Positions 1 through 5,831 are shown, numbered from the stretch's first letter. The stretch: 5,831 bases of DNA from Acetobacteraceae bacterium (GCA_014377905.1 JACMOQ010000187.1:1-5831); one strand, 5' to 3'. Numbers and translations: made by a program. Notes: generated by a model from the sequence alone, not told the origin.

Positions 1-506
1 TTGAAGTTGCTGGGTACAAGGGCGAGAAAGTGGTGCTGCTCGGGCCGATGGACATCCCGAGCACCAAGGCGATGGCCGAGGTCACTGCCGATGTGCTGAA
101 AAAAATCGGCATGAATCTCGACTTCCAGGCGATGGATTGGGCGACCCTGGTGCAGCGCCGCGCCAAGTCCGACCCGGTAGATGCCGGGGGATGGAGCATT
201 TTCCAGACATCGTGGGCCGGGCTCGATCAGTTCAATCCCGCGGGACACGTGTTCCTGCGATCGAACGGCAAGGCGGCGTCCCCTGGCTGGCCGAGCAGCG
301 AGAAGATTGAGGCGCTGCGCGATGAATGGTTCCGCGCCCCAAATATGGCCGCCCAACAGCGCGTTGCCGAACAATTGCAGCTGCAGGCGTTTGAAGACGT
401 GCCCTACATCCCGCTCGGCCAGATGATTTCGCGCACTGCGTATCGCGCCGATCTGACCGGTGTGCTCGAAGGTATGCCGCTATTCTGGAACGTTCGGAGA
501 GTGTGA
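1..506 (+). CDS. ABC transporter substrate-binding protein, family 5 (peptide/opine type), C-terminal part
   Basis: This is the last 167 residues of a periplasmic solute-binding protein; the reading frame is open to the left edge (first full codon at 3), so the N-terminus and signal peptide lie outside. The family (SBP_bac_5, DppA/OppA-like, about 500-540 residues) captures peptides, opines or oligosaccharides for an ABC importer. Visible support: the LLGPMDIPSTKAMAEVTADVLKKIG-like stretch near the start matches the 'strand, then helix with KKIG' of lobe II. It is followed by a 'W..L..RR' segment, a tryptophan-rich 'GGWSIF...WAG' segment and the C-terminal 'AFEDVPYIPLGQ' motif seen in these proteins. 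The stop TGA (504-506) shares its last base with the ATG of the aldolase gene, so the two are almost certainly co-transcribed and translationally coupled. The substrate cannot be told from this fragment. The GTG at 30 is internal, not the real start. Confidence 0.9.
   Translation, partial: EVAGYKGEKVVLLGPMDIPSTKAMAEVTADVLKKIGMNLDFQAMDWATLVQRRAKSDPVDAGGWSIFQTSWAGLDQFNPAGHVFLRSNGKAASPGWPSSEKIEALRDEWFRAPNMAAQQRVAEQLQLQAFEDVPYIPLGQMISRTAYRADLTGVLEGMPLFWNVRRV
496..500 (+). promoter_or_regulatory. Shine-Dalgarno site for the aldolase gene
   Basis: GGAGA lies 5 bases before the ATG at 506, inside the last codons of the upstream binding-protein gene. It favours the ATG at 506 over the in-frame GTG at 503, which would leave only 2 bases of spacing. 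Confidence 0.7.
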
Positions 507-1444
507 TGACCGACGCGATTAACCGCTGCATCGAACTGCTCAAGCGCAATCAGGCAATTTATTATACCGGGCATCATACCGGGCATGTGCTGACCTATGC
601 CCAAGGGCTGGCGGATAGCCGGACCTGGGCTGACTACATCAACATCGGCATGGAACATGGATCGTTCGATATGGTTGGGCTCGCGGAATATCTCCGTGGG
701 CTGGTGGATGGCGGGCCGACAGCTTCGGGGCATCGCACACCGACGGTGGTGGTAGAAGCGCCGGTCAACGGCACTGATGAGGCCAATGTTCGACATAATG
801 CCTGGCAGTTCCGGCAAATTCTCGGGCGCGGCGCGCATGGAATTATTCTGTGTCAGGCCGAAACAGAAGGCGCAACGCGCGCGTTCGTCGAAGCCTGTCG
901 CTACCCGATCCATTTGCAGGGTGTCGATCCGGCGATCCCCCAGCCGGAAGCCCGCATGCATGGCGCGAACAAGAACGACCGCACGCAGGGGGGGAATTTT
1001 CTCGGGATCGGTGCACGCGGGCGTGGGTCAGAAGCCACGGCCGGGCTGATCTGGGGGATTGGTGAACCTGAATACCAGCAACGTTGCGACCCGTGGCCGC
1101 TTAACCCGGCGGGCGAATTAATGTTGGGGGTAAAGATCGAATCGCCGGAAGGGGTGGCCAATTGCGCGGCAATCTTGGCAGTGCCGGGGCTTGCCTATGC
1201 CGAACTTGGGCCGGGCGATCTCGGTCTGTCGCTGGGATTTCTGGGGGAGCCTCCGAACCCGTATCCACCGGCGATGGCCGCGGCCCGGGAAAAGGTTTTC
1301 GCTGCGTGCAGGGCGAACGGATTGGCGTTCCTTGAAGGCTGCAACGCAGGCAACATTGCGGGCCGCCTTGATGAAGGGGTGCGGGTCATCGCGGGCGGAC
1401 GCGAGGATACCGCGGTCGTCGGGCGGGCGCATTCGCGACGCTGA
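506..1444 (+). CDS. HpcH/HpaI aldolase/citrate lyase family protein, divergent
   Basis: This is a 312-residue cytoplasmic TIM-barrel protein of the HpcH/HpaI family, whose known members are divalent-metal class II pyruvate aldolases (for example 4-hydroxy-2-oxoheptanedioate aldolase). Seen in sequence: 'GMEHGSFD' (H51, matching catalytic His45 of E. coli HpaI), 'GVKIESPEGV' (E212, matching metal ligand Glu149) and 'ELGPGDLGLSLG' (D238, matching metal ligand Asp175). Odd points, aligned by eye to HpaI: Asp42 is replaced by G48, Arg70 of the VVRP motif by E84 or A85 in 'VVVEAP', and Gln147 by K210. There is also an insertion of about 35 residues at roughly 140-205 ('GIGARGRG...WGIGEPEY...PWPLNPAGE'). 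The metal site is kept but the acid/base set is altered, so it may use another substrate or chemistry. It sits between a binding-protein gene (1-base overlap) and the LacI regulator gene (3-base gap), which suggests catabolism of the imported compound. Confidence 0.87.
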   Translation: MTDAINRCIELLKRNQAIYYTGHHTGHVLTYAQGLADSRTWADYINIGMEHGSFDMVGLAEYLRGLVDGGPTASGHRTPTVVVEAPVNGTDEANVRHNAWQFRQILGRGAHGIILCQAETEGATRAFVEACRYPIHLQGVDPAIPQPEARMHGANKNDRTQGGNFLGIGARGRGSEATAGLIWGIGEPEYQQRCDPWPLNPAGELMLGVKIESPEGVANCAAILAVPGLAYAELGPGDLGLSLGFLGEPPNPYPPAMAAAREKVFAACRANGLAFLEGCNAGNIAGRLDEGVRVIAGGREDTAVVGRAHSRR

Positions 1445-1447
1445 TCA

Positions 1448-2449
1448 ATGGGCAAAACCACCGTTACGTCCAATGATGTCGCACGCCTCGCGGAGGTGTC
1501 GCAATCGGCGGTCAGCCGGACGTTTTCCGATGGTGGCCGGGTGTCGGCGGGGATGCGCGCGCGGGTGTTGCAGGCGGCAGCACAGTTGGGCTATCGACCC
1601 AACGTATTGGCGCGTGCCGTCATCAGCGGGCGATCGCGGCTGATTGCCATTCTGGTTGCCTATCTCGATAATCATTTTTATCCGTTGGTGCTGGAACACC
1701 TATGCCGCGCGTTTCAGGACCAGGGCTATCAGGTGCTGCTGTTCATGACCGATCCTGGCAGGCAGGACGCGGTGGTGCAAACCATGTTGCAGTATCAGGT
1801 GCAAGGGATCGTGATGGCGTCAGCATCGATGTCATCGAGCCTTGCGCGTGAATGCACCCGAACCGGCACTCCGGTGGTGCTGTTTAATCGTTACGTTCCA
1901 TCATTACCGGTCAGCAGCGTCACATCAGACAACATCGAAGGCGGGCGGCAACTGGCGCATTTTCTTGCCGATAGTGGCCATCGGCGCATCGCGTTCATTG
2001 CGGGGCAAGAAGATAGTTCCACCAGCCGGGACCGCGAGGCCGGGTTTTACAAGGGCCTCGCCGAACGCGGCATGACGGTTTGGCATCGCGCAGTTGGCGG
2101 CTACACAACGGACGGGGCAGAGGCTGCGACGCGGGAGATATTCGCCGAAGCGGGTGGGGCGGATGCGATTTTTGTAGCCAATGATCACATGGCCTTCACC
2201 GTGATGGATGTGTTGCGCCGCGATCTGGGATTGCGCATACCGGAGGACGTGTCGGTGGTTGGCTATGATGACGTGCCGGAGGCGGGCTGGGCCGGCTACA
2301 ATTTGACAACCGTTTCGCAGCCGGCGGCGGCCATGGTGGAAGCAACGGTTGCCATCATGCTCGAACAGGTTGGCGACAAAGCCGTGCACCGTCGGGCGGG
2401 AATGCTGCCCTGCGCGTTGGTGATCCGGGGCTCGGCGCGGCTACCCTAA
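1448..2449 (+). CDS. LacI/GalR-family transcriptional regulator
   Basis: This is a 333-residue regulator of standard family length. Residues 7-52 form the N-terminal helix-turn-helix ('TSNDVARLAEVSQSAVSRTF', recognition helix about 19-26) ending in the typical 'LGYRPN'. The hinge follows ('LARAVISGRS', 54-63), and V58 occupies the place of the minor-groove leucine (Leu56 of LacI). Residues about 64-333 are the periplasmic-binding-protein-like effector domain. It has the usual ligand-pocket signatures: 'SRDREAGFYKGL' (R196), 'VANDHMAF' (N245, D246) and 'VGYDDVPEA' (D274, D275). These resemble sugar-responsive members, so the effector is probably a sugar or sugar derivative (inference). The start ATG is 3 bases after the aldolase stop with no clear Shine-Dalgarno site, suggesting translational coupling. 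Its 3' end overlaps the oppositely oriented SnoaL-like gene by 9 bases. It probably regulates the local transport and catabolic genes, and the divergent region at 3464-3565 is the best candidate target. Confidence 0.95.
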   Translation: MGKTTVTSNDVARLAEVSQSAVSRTFSDGGRVSAGMRARVLQAAAQLGYRPNVLARAVISGRSRLIAILVAYLDNHFYPLVLEHLCRAFQDQGYQVLLFMTDPGRQDAVVQTMLQYQVQGIVMASASMSSSLARECTRTGTPVVLFNRYVPSLPVSSVTSDNIEGGRQLAHFLADSGHRRIAFIAGQEDSSTSRDREAGFYKGLAERGMTVWHRAVGGYTTDGAEAATREIFAEAGGADAIFVANDHMAFTVMDVLRRDLGLRIPEDVSVVGYDDVPEAGWAGYNLTTVSQPAAAMVEATVAIMLEQVGDKAVHRRAGMLPCALVIRGSARLP

Positions 2450-3463
2450 CGCACCACGGCGAAAGAAGCTTTGCATCCGGACGAAGACATCGACATTCAT
2501 TTGCAACAGAATATGCAGAACATCCATCGGGATCCAGTTTTCCCGGATTAGCCCTTCATGATGGAGATAGAAGTCCATCACCCGCATCTTGATGAGCTGT
2601 CCGGTGGCCGGCAGCCCGAGGAAGCCGGCGCCGTAATGTTCGGTGGTCAGGCTCGGCCAGCCGCCTGTGGCGGTGTAATTGCCGTCGCCAATACGGATAT
2701 AGTGGCTGGGATCGATGGCGTTGCGAAACGCTTTGCGCCATGGCATGCGATGATAGTCGACAAAACCCTGCACGCCGCGGGTGGCACCGATGCCGCTCGG
2801 GCCATACCACATCATTTTCGGATGCCAGGGATCAACCTGCGACGGGATCAGCATCGCGTTCCGCCCCATCGTCGCGATATCGCCATGGTCCCCCAGGGTG
2901 ACTTGCATATGGCGCATCTGGGCAAGGTTTGCGGCGCTGATCGCCGGATCCTGTTCATCCAGCATAACCCCGTCGGTGGTGATGGGCGCCGGCCATAGGC
3001 CCTCGGTGCCGAGGCTGGGGCCGAGCGGCCAGAAACCGGCCTGGCGCATCACGTCGAGCACGTCCCATAGGGCGGTAGTTTGAACGATCTTGCCGTTCAA
3101 CATCCGATGCACTTCGCCGTAGCGCAGCGTAATGATTCGCCCGGTCGCGGGAATGCCGAGCCAGTCGCGGCGGAAGGTGCCAAAGTAGTGCCCGATCGTT
3201 GCCACAAGTTCGTGGCCTTCATAGACGCCACCCATCAGAATGACATCACGACGCTCCAGATCGGGGACCGCATCGATCAACGGACGCCACACATTGGCCG
3301 CCATTGCTGCTGGACCAGTCATTTCGTTAAGCGGATGGGACCCGCGCCACGATGCGTCCGGGTGATAGGCCGCTTCCAGTGCCGCATCGATCGTCGCGGG
3401 CGTGGCGTCAGCAATCCGATGCAGCAATTGATTTGCAAGACGCTTATTGGCGGCGGATGGCAT
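2441..3463 (-). CDS. Tandem SnoaL-like (NTF2-fold) protein, ester-cyclase-like
   Basis: This is a 340-residue protein made of two SnoaL-like domains, about residues 1-145 and 175-340. The single-domain family (about 130-150 residues) includes polyketide cyclases, hydratases, isomerases and non-catalytic binding proteins. Duplication is visible: 'WLGIPATGRIITLRYGEVHRM..GKIVQTTALWDVLDVMRQAG' (101-143) parallels 'FLGLPATGQLIKMRVMDFYLHHEGLIRENWIPMDVLHILLQM' (281-322). H119 and D134/D137 in domain 1, and H301/H302 and D314 in domain 2, are possible pocket residues by analogy to the SnoaL His/Asp pair (inference). There is no signal peptide, so it is probably cytoplasmic. The start at 3463 has AAGGGGA 8 bases upstream on its strand. 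An ATG at 3511 (16 residues longer) lacks a ribosome site and lies upstream of the transcript start expected from the -35 at 3526-3531. It is transcribed divergently from the ABC ATPase gene. The reaction is unknown. Confidence 0.85.
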   Translation of the reverse strand: MPSAANKRLANQLLHRIADATPATIDAALEAAYHPDASWRGSHPLNEMTGPAAMAANVWRPLIDAVPDLERRDVILMGGVYEGHELVATIGHYFGTFRRDWLGIPATGRIITLRYGEVHRMLNGKIVQTTALWDVLDVMRQAGFWPLGPSLGTEGLWPAPITTDGVMLDEQDPAISAANLAQMRHMQVTLGDHGDIATMGRNAMLIPSQVDPWHPKMMWYGPSGIGATRGVQGFVDYHRMPWRKAFRNAIDPSHYIRIGDGNYTATGGWPSLTTEHYGAGFLGLPATGQLIKMRVMDFYLHHEGLIRENWIPMDVLHILLQMNVDVFVRMQSFFRRGALG

Positions 3464-3471
3464 CGCAGGTG

Positions 3472-3478
3472 TCCCCTT
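3472..3478 (-). promoter_or_regulatory. Shine-Dalgarno site for the SnoaL-like gene
   Basis: On the minus strand AAGGGGA precedes the ATG at 3463 by 8 bases. It decides the start: the longer alternative ATG at 3511 has no purine-rich stretch before it. The site overlaps one arm of the GTGTCCCC/GGGGACAC inverted repeat. Confidence 0.6.
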
Positions 3479-3525
3479 GCCCAGAGTGGGCTGCGGAGAA
3501 AGTGCTTGCATACGTAGTCGGGCGC

Positions 3526-3531
3526 TGTCAA
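3526..3531 (-). promoter_or_regulatory. Candidate -35 hexamer of the SnoaL-like gene promoter
   Basis: The minus strand reads TTGACA, a perfect sigma-70 -35 hexamer, 62 bases upstream of the SnoaL-like ATG. At the usual 17-base spacing the -10 position (3503-3508) reads CAAGCA, which is a poor match. A better TATGCA (3507-3512) is only 13 bases away. The -35 is convincing by sequence and the full promoter is not. It overlaps the CAACGTTG palindrome, which would suit repression by a LacI-type protein. Confidence 0.4.
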
Positions 3532-3539
3532 CGTTGCAT
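3526..3539. promoter_or_regulatory. Candidate LacI-family operator in the divergent intergenic region
   Basis: TGTCAACGTTGCAT contains the perfect 8-base palindrome CAACGTTG (3529-3536) with a central CG, the hallmark of LacI/GalR-family operators (PurR-like AACGTT core). It lies in the 102-base region between the divergent SnoaL-like and ABC ATPase genes, overlaps a TTGACA hexamer, and a LacI-family regulator gene is about 1.1 kb away. A second short CG-centred palindrome, TACGTA (3511-3516), lies 19 bases from it, centre to centre. Binding is inferred, not shown. Confidence 0.45.
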
Positions 3540-3565
3540 GGGGACACAGCCGGGGGTTGCGCAGA

Positions 3566-4624
3566 ATGGTGGGGGTGACGCTCAAAGGCGTCTCGAAAAG
3601 CTGGGGATCTTTTGTTGGGGTCCAATCGGTGGACCTCGATATCGGCGACCGAGAATTTCTGGTGCTGCTGGGCCCATCGGGTTGCGGCAAGACGACCACC
3701 ATGCGCATGATCGCGGGGCTTGAAGACCCGACCGAGGGCGATATCCTGATCGGTGGCAAAGTGGTGACCCATCTCGAGCCCAAAGATCGCGACATTGCGA
3801 TGGTGTTCCAGAATTACGGCCTTTACCCCAACCTGTCGGTCTACGAAAATATCCGTTTCCCGCTGAAAGTGCGCAAAGTGGACAGCGCCACCCACGACGC
3901 GCGGGTGCGCAAAGCGGCTGGGATGGTGGAGCTTGATGCGCTGCTCGATCGCCGCCCACGCGAATTATCCGGCGGCCAACGGCAGCGGGTGGCACTGGCC
4001 CGTGCAATCGTGCGCGAACCGGCGGTGTTTCTGATGGATGAACCGCTATCGAACCTCGACGCGAAGTTGCGGGTTTCAACCCGTGCGCAGATCAAGAATT
4101 TGCAGCATAGGTTGCAAACAACAACGATTTACGTCACCCATGACCAGATCGAAGCGATGACACTCGCCGACCGGGTGGTGGTGATGAACAAGGGTATATT
4201 GCAGCAGATCGGCACGCCACTAGAAATCTACGAGCGCCCGGCGAATGTGTTCGTCGCCGGCTTCATCGGCGCGCCAGCGATGAACCTGATCGATGGCAAC
4301 ATACAGGACGCGATATTCAGCGCCGGCGGCATTAGGGTCGCGGGTTTGGGCGTGGCCACGCAGGGGCCGGCGACGTTGGGCTTTCGCGCGGAAGACGCAA
4401 CTATCTGTGACCCAACCGACGGCGATCTGGCGGCCCCGATCTACACCTTCGAATTGCTCGGCGACGCCACGTTGGTATCCGTCATGATCGGCAGCGCGCT
4501 CGTGTCGGTCAAGGCGGACAAATCCGTGCGAGTACGGATCGGCACTCCGATCGGTTTCCGTATCCCTCCTGGGATTTGCCATGTTTTCGACCACGCCACA
4601 GGCCAACGCCTGATACAACCCTAA
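3566..4624 (+). CDS. ABC transporter ATP-binding protein, MalK/UgpC (CUT1) type
   Basis: This 352-residue cytoplasmic ATPase powers sugar or polyol-type ABC import. All nucleotide-binding motifs are intact: A-loop W13, Walker A GPSGCGKTT (36-44), Q-loop Q82 in 'FQNYGLYPN', signature LSGGQRQR (134-141), Walker B 'VFLMDEP' (154-160) with catalytic E159, D-loop 'SNLD', and H-loop H192 in 'VTHDQIEAMT'. Residues about 235-352 are the C-terminal OB/TOBE regulatory region ('GFIGAPAMNLIDG', 'LGFRAEDATI') typical of MalK, UgpC and MsmK. The length is normal. The ATG at 3566 is preferred, with a G-run (3552-3556) 9 bases upstream. A TTG at 3557 is possible but adds only three residues, and family members usually begin 'M.GVTL..V.K'. 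The binding-protein gene follows 17 bases after the stop, so the two form an operon. The permeases are probably further right. No closer substrate can be assigned from the ATPase. Confidence 0.95.
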   Translation: MVGVTLKGVSKSWGSFVGVQSVDLDIGDREFLVLLGPSGCGKTTTMRMIAGLEDPTEGDILIGGKVVTHLEPKDRDIAMVFQNYGLYPNLSVYENIRFPLKVRKVDSATHDARVRKAAGMVELDALLDRRPRELSGGQRQRVALARAIVREPAVFLMDEPLSNLDAKLRVSTRAQIKNLQHRLQTTTIYVTHDQIEAMTLADRVVVMNKGILQQIGTPLEIYERPANVFVAGFIGAPAMNLIDGNIQDAIFSAGGIRVAGLGVATQGPATLGFRAEDATICDPTDGDLAAPIYTFELLGDATLVSVMIGSALVSVKADKSVRVRIGTPIGFRIPPGICHVFDHATGQRLIQP

Positions 4625-4641
4625 CCGTTACGAGCCCCAGC

Positions 4642-5831
4642 ATGAAAAAGACCTTCGCCACCGCATTGTTCGCCTTATTGATGTCAACCACCGCCCATGC
4701 AAGTTGTTCGTTTCAGAACACCGTGCCGCTAAAGTCATTGACCGCTGCATTCGATGCTTGGAAAGCAGTTACCGCGACCATGGCCGAATGCGGTAATGTG
4801 CGTTCGGAACTGGACCAGGATTTCCGTACGAAGCAGCCGGCGGCGTTTGCGGCCAACCCATCGCTTTATCATATTGGCGGCGTATCCAACGGGACGTTGG
4901 TACCGCTGATGAATGGCGGCACCATTCGCCCGCTCGACGCATTGGTTGCGAAATATGGCCAGGATCTGTTACCGAACCAGCTCATCAAAGTTGATGGCAA
5001 GATCATGTCGGTTGCGATGGACGTGAACGACCAGCATCTGATGTATCGCACCGACATCTTGCAGGAACTCGGCATCGCGGTGCCGACCACTTGGGATGAG
5101 GTTTTGGATGCCGCCGCAAAGATCAAGACATCTGGCAAGGTGGCTTATCCGCTCGGCGGAACCATTAAGCCTGGCTTCGATCTCGGGCTTGACTTCACTA
5201 ATTTGTTCCTCGGTTTTGGCGGGCAGTTCACCAAGGCCGACAACACGCCGAGCATCAATTCCCCGGCAGGGCTGAAGACGCTGGAGATGCTGAAGAAGAT
5301 CACCGCCTATATGGACCCCGAATATTTGGTGTCCGATTCAACCTTTGTCCAAAAGCAGTTCCAGCAGGGCAAAATCGCCATTGCCAATTTGTGGGCCACC
5401 CGCGCGGCGGCGCTGGATGACCCGAAGGAAAGCCAGGTGGTCGGCAAGATCGGCCTCGCCGCCGCACCAGCAGCCGTCAAGGGCGGCAAACCCGCAACGA
5501 CGTTATGGTGGGACGGCATAGTGATTGCGAAGAATATCACGGACGCCGAGGCAGATGCCGCTTTCCGGGTTGCGATAGCCGGAATGGGCGAAAGCACACT
5601 GAAGGCCGCGCCTGCGGCCGCGGTATGGCTGATCAAAGGCTACACGCCGACCAAGTATGCGGCTGGCGCCATCGCGTCTGCCAACGGTGGCGCGCCACCC
5701 TACCCTTCGTCAACAGTTTATGGACTGGTTGCGTCTGCAGTCGGTGACGGAGCTGCTGATTTTCTGACTGGTAAGAAGACCGCTGAGAAAACGCTGGCCG
5801 TCATCGAAGCCGCCTACCTGGTGAAGGCAAA
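4642..5831 (+). CDS. ABC transporter substrate-binding protein, family 1 (sugar type), open at right edge
   Basis: This reading frame runs from ATG 4642 to the window end without a stop (396 full codons seen; the family is usually about 400-440, so little is missing). A Sec signal peptide is clear: 'MKK', a hydrophobic core (ATALFALLM) and 'TAHA' before a likely cut at about residue 20. There is no lipobox, since C22 is not preceded by the L-x-[AG] pattern, so the protein is probably free in the periplasm. SBP_bac_1 signatures are 'QHLMYRTDILQELGIAVPTTWDEVLDAA' (131-158) and 'FQQGKIAIANLW' (240-251). It would deliver a carbohydrate-like ligand to the transporter powered by the upstream ATPase gene. 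The mature N-terminus is unusual: it starts 'SCSFQN', and C22 and C50 could form a disulfide (inference). Only a weak GAG precedes the start, so coupling to the ATPase gene is likely. Confidence 0.93.
   Translation, partial: MKKTFATALFALLMSTTAHASCSFQNTVPLKSLTAAFDAWKAVTATMAECGNVRSELDQDFRTKQPAAFAANPSLYHIGGVSNGTLVPLMNGGTIRPLDALVAKYGQDLLPNQLIKVDGKIMSVAMDVNDQHLMYRTDILQELGIAVPTTWDEVLDAAAKIKTSGKVAYPLGGTIKPGFDLGLDFTNLFLGFGGQFTKADNTPSINSPAGLKTLEMLKKITAYMDPEYLVSDSTFVQKQFQQGKIAIANLWATRAAALDDPKESQVVGKIGLAAAPAAVKGGKPATTLWWDGIVIAKNITDAEADAAFRVAIAGMGESTLKAAPAAAVWLIKGYTPTKYAAGAIASANGGAPPYPSSTVYGLVASAVGDGAADFLTGKKTAEKTLAVIEAAYLVKA

Larger units (their letters stand above)
3469..3547. repeat. 8-base inverted repeat bracketing the divergent intergenic region
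   Basis: GTGTCCCC at 3469-3476 is the exact inverse complement of GGGGACAC at 3540-3547, with 63 bases between. As a result each divergent gene has GGGGACAC upstream on its own strand, 5 bases before the SnoaL-like ATG and 18 bases before the ATPase ATG. The left copy doubles as the Shine-Dalgarno region, so part of the match may be due to that. A paired regulator site is possible but unproven. Confidence 0.4.

Noticed and set aside
404..961. Minus-strand reading frame of 185 codons
   Set aside because: It lies opposite the aldolase gene with no recognisable family; it is a GC-rich shadow frame.
2342..2352. Odd palindrome GCAACGGTTGC near the 3' end of the LacI-family gene
   Set aside because: It is in the coding frame, lacks the even CG-centred symmetry of the intergenic site, and no promoter is nearby.
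1925..2389. Minus-strand reading frame of 154 codons
   Set aside because: It lies opposite the effector domain of the LacI-family gene, with His/Arg-rich composition typical of antisense frames.
2558..2998. Plus-strand reading frame of 146 codons
   Set aside because: It is antisense to the second SnoaL-like domain and no motif is seen.
3506..3534. TTGCAT plus CAACGT as a plus-strand promoter for the ATPase operon
   Set aside because: Only 3 of 6 bases fit the -35 and about 2 of 6 the -10. The ATPase operon must have a promoter nearby, but this one is not supported.
3557..3559. TTG as start of the ABC ATPase
   Set aside because: The ATG at 3566 gives the usual family N-terminus and suitable spacing to the G-run at 3552-3556.
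3464..3895. Upstream extension of the minus-strand SnoaL-like reading frame by 144 codons across the ABC ATPase gene
   Set aside because: The extension is antisense to the Walker A and Q-loop region of a clear ATPase gene, shows no domain, and a good ribosome site marks the start at 3463.
3582..4079. Minus-strand reading frame of 165 codons
   Set aside because: It is antisense to the conserved ATPase core.
4886..4900. Perfect hairpin CCAACG-GGA-CGTTGG, possible terminator or operator
   Set aside because: It is inside the binding-protein coding frame with no T-run, and is explained by the codons.
1..5831. Search for tRNA or rRNA genes, CRISPR repeats, insertion sequences or phage genes
   Set aside because: None seen; almost the whole window is explained by six protein genes and one 102-base intergenic region.

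Overview
The window is a GC-rich, tightly packed bacterial chromosome or megaplasmid segment (about 60% G+C by eye) carrying accessory uptake and catabolism genes. The protein families and codon style fit an alphaproteobacterium, for example Rhodospirillales/Acetobacteraceae or Rhizobiales. That placement is an inference from gene content only; there is no rRNA or other taxonomic marker here.

Layout: (1) Positions 1-506 hold the 3' end of a family 5 (peptide/opine/oligosaccharide type) ABC substrate-binding protein. (2) It overlaps by one base an HpcH/HpaI-type aldolase (506-1444), which is followed after 3 bases by a LacI-family regulator (1448-2449). These three look like one rightward transcription unit. 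(3) A leftward gene (2441-3463) encodes a tandem-domain SnoaL/NTF2-like protein. Its 3' end overlaps the 3' end of the LacI gene by 9 bases. (4) A 102-base divergent intergenic region (3464-3565) carries a CG-centred palindrome that resembles a LacI-family operator. The palindrome overlaps a perfect TTGACA -35 hexamer pointing at the SnoaL-like gene. (5) Rightward from there lie a MalK/UgpC-type ABC ATPase (3566-4624) and a family 1 (sugar type) ABC substrate-binding protein (4642 to the right edge, stop codon not reached).

Working model (inference): the window joins two uptake modules. The left one (family 5 binding protein plus aldolase) and the right one (CUT1-like ATPase plus binding protein) surround a local LacI-type regulator and a SnoaL-like protein, which may be a hydratase, isomerase or cyclase-like enzyme. 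The regulator may control the divergent promoter region as well as its own operon. The membrane permeases of both transporters are not in the window and are expected to the left and right.

No RNA genes, mobile elements, CRISPR arrays or attachment sites were seen. No wholly new system is evident. The points most worth a second look are the aldolase with substituted catalytic positions, the duplicated SnoaL-like protein beside a sugar-type transporter, and the putative shared operator.
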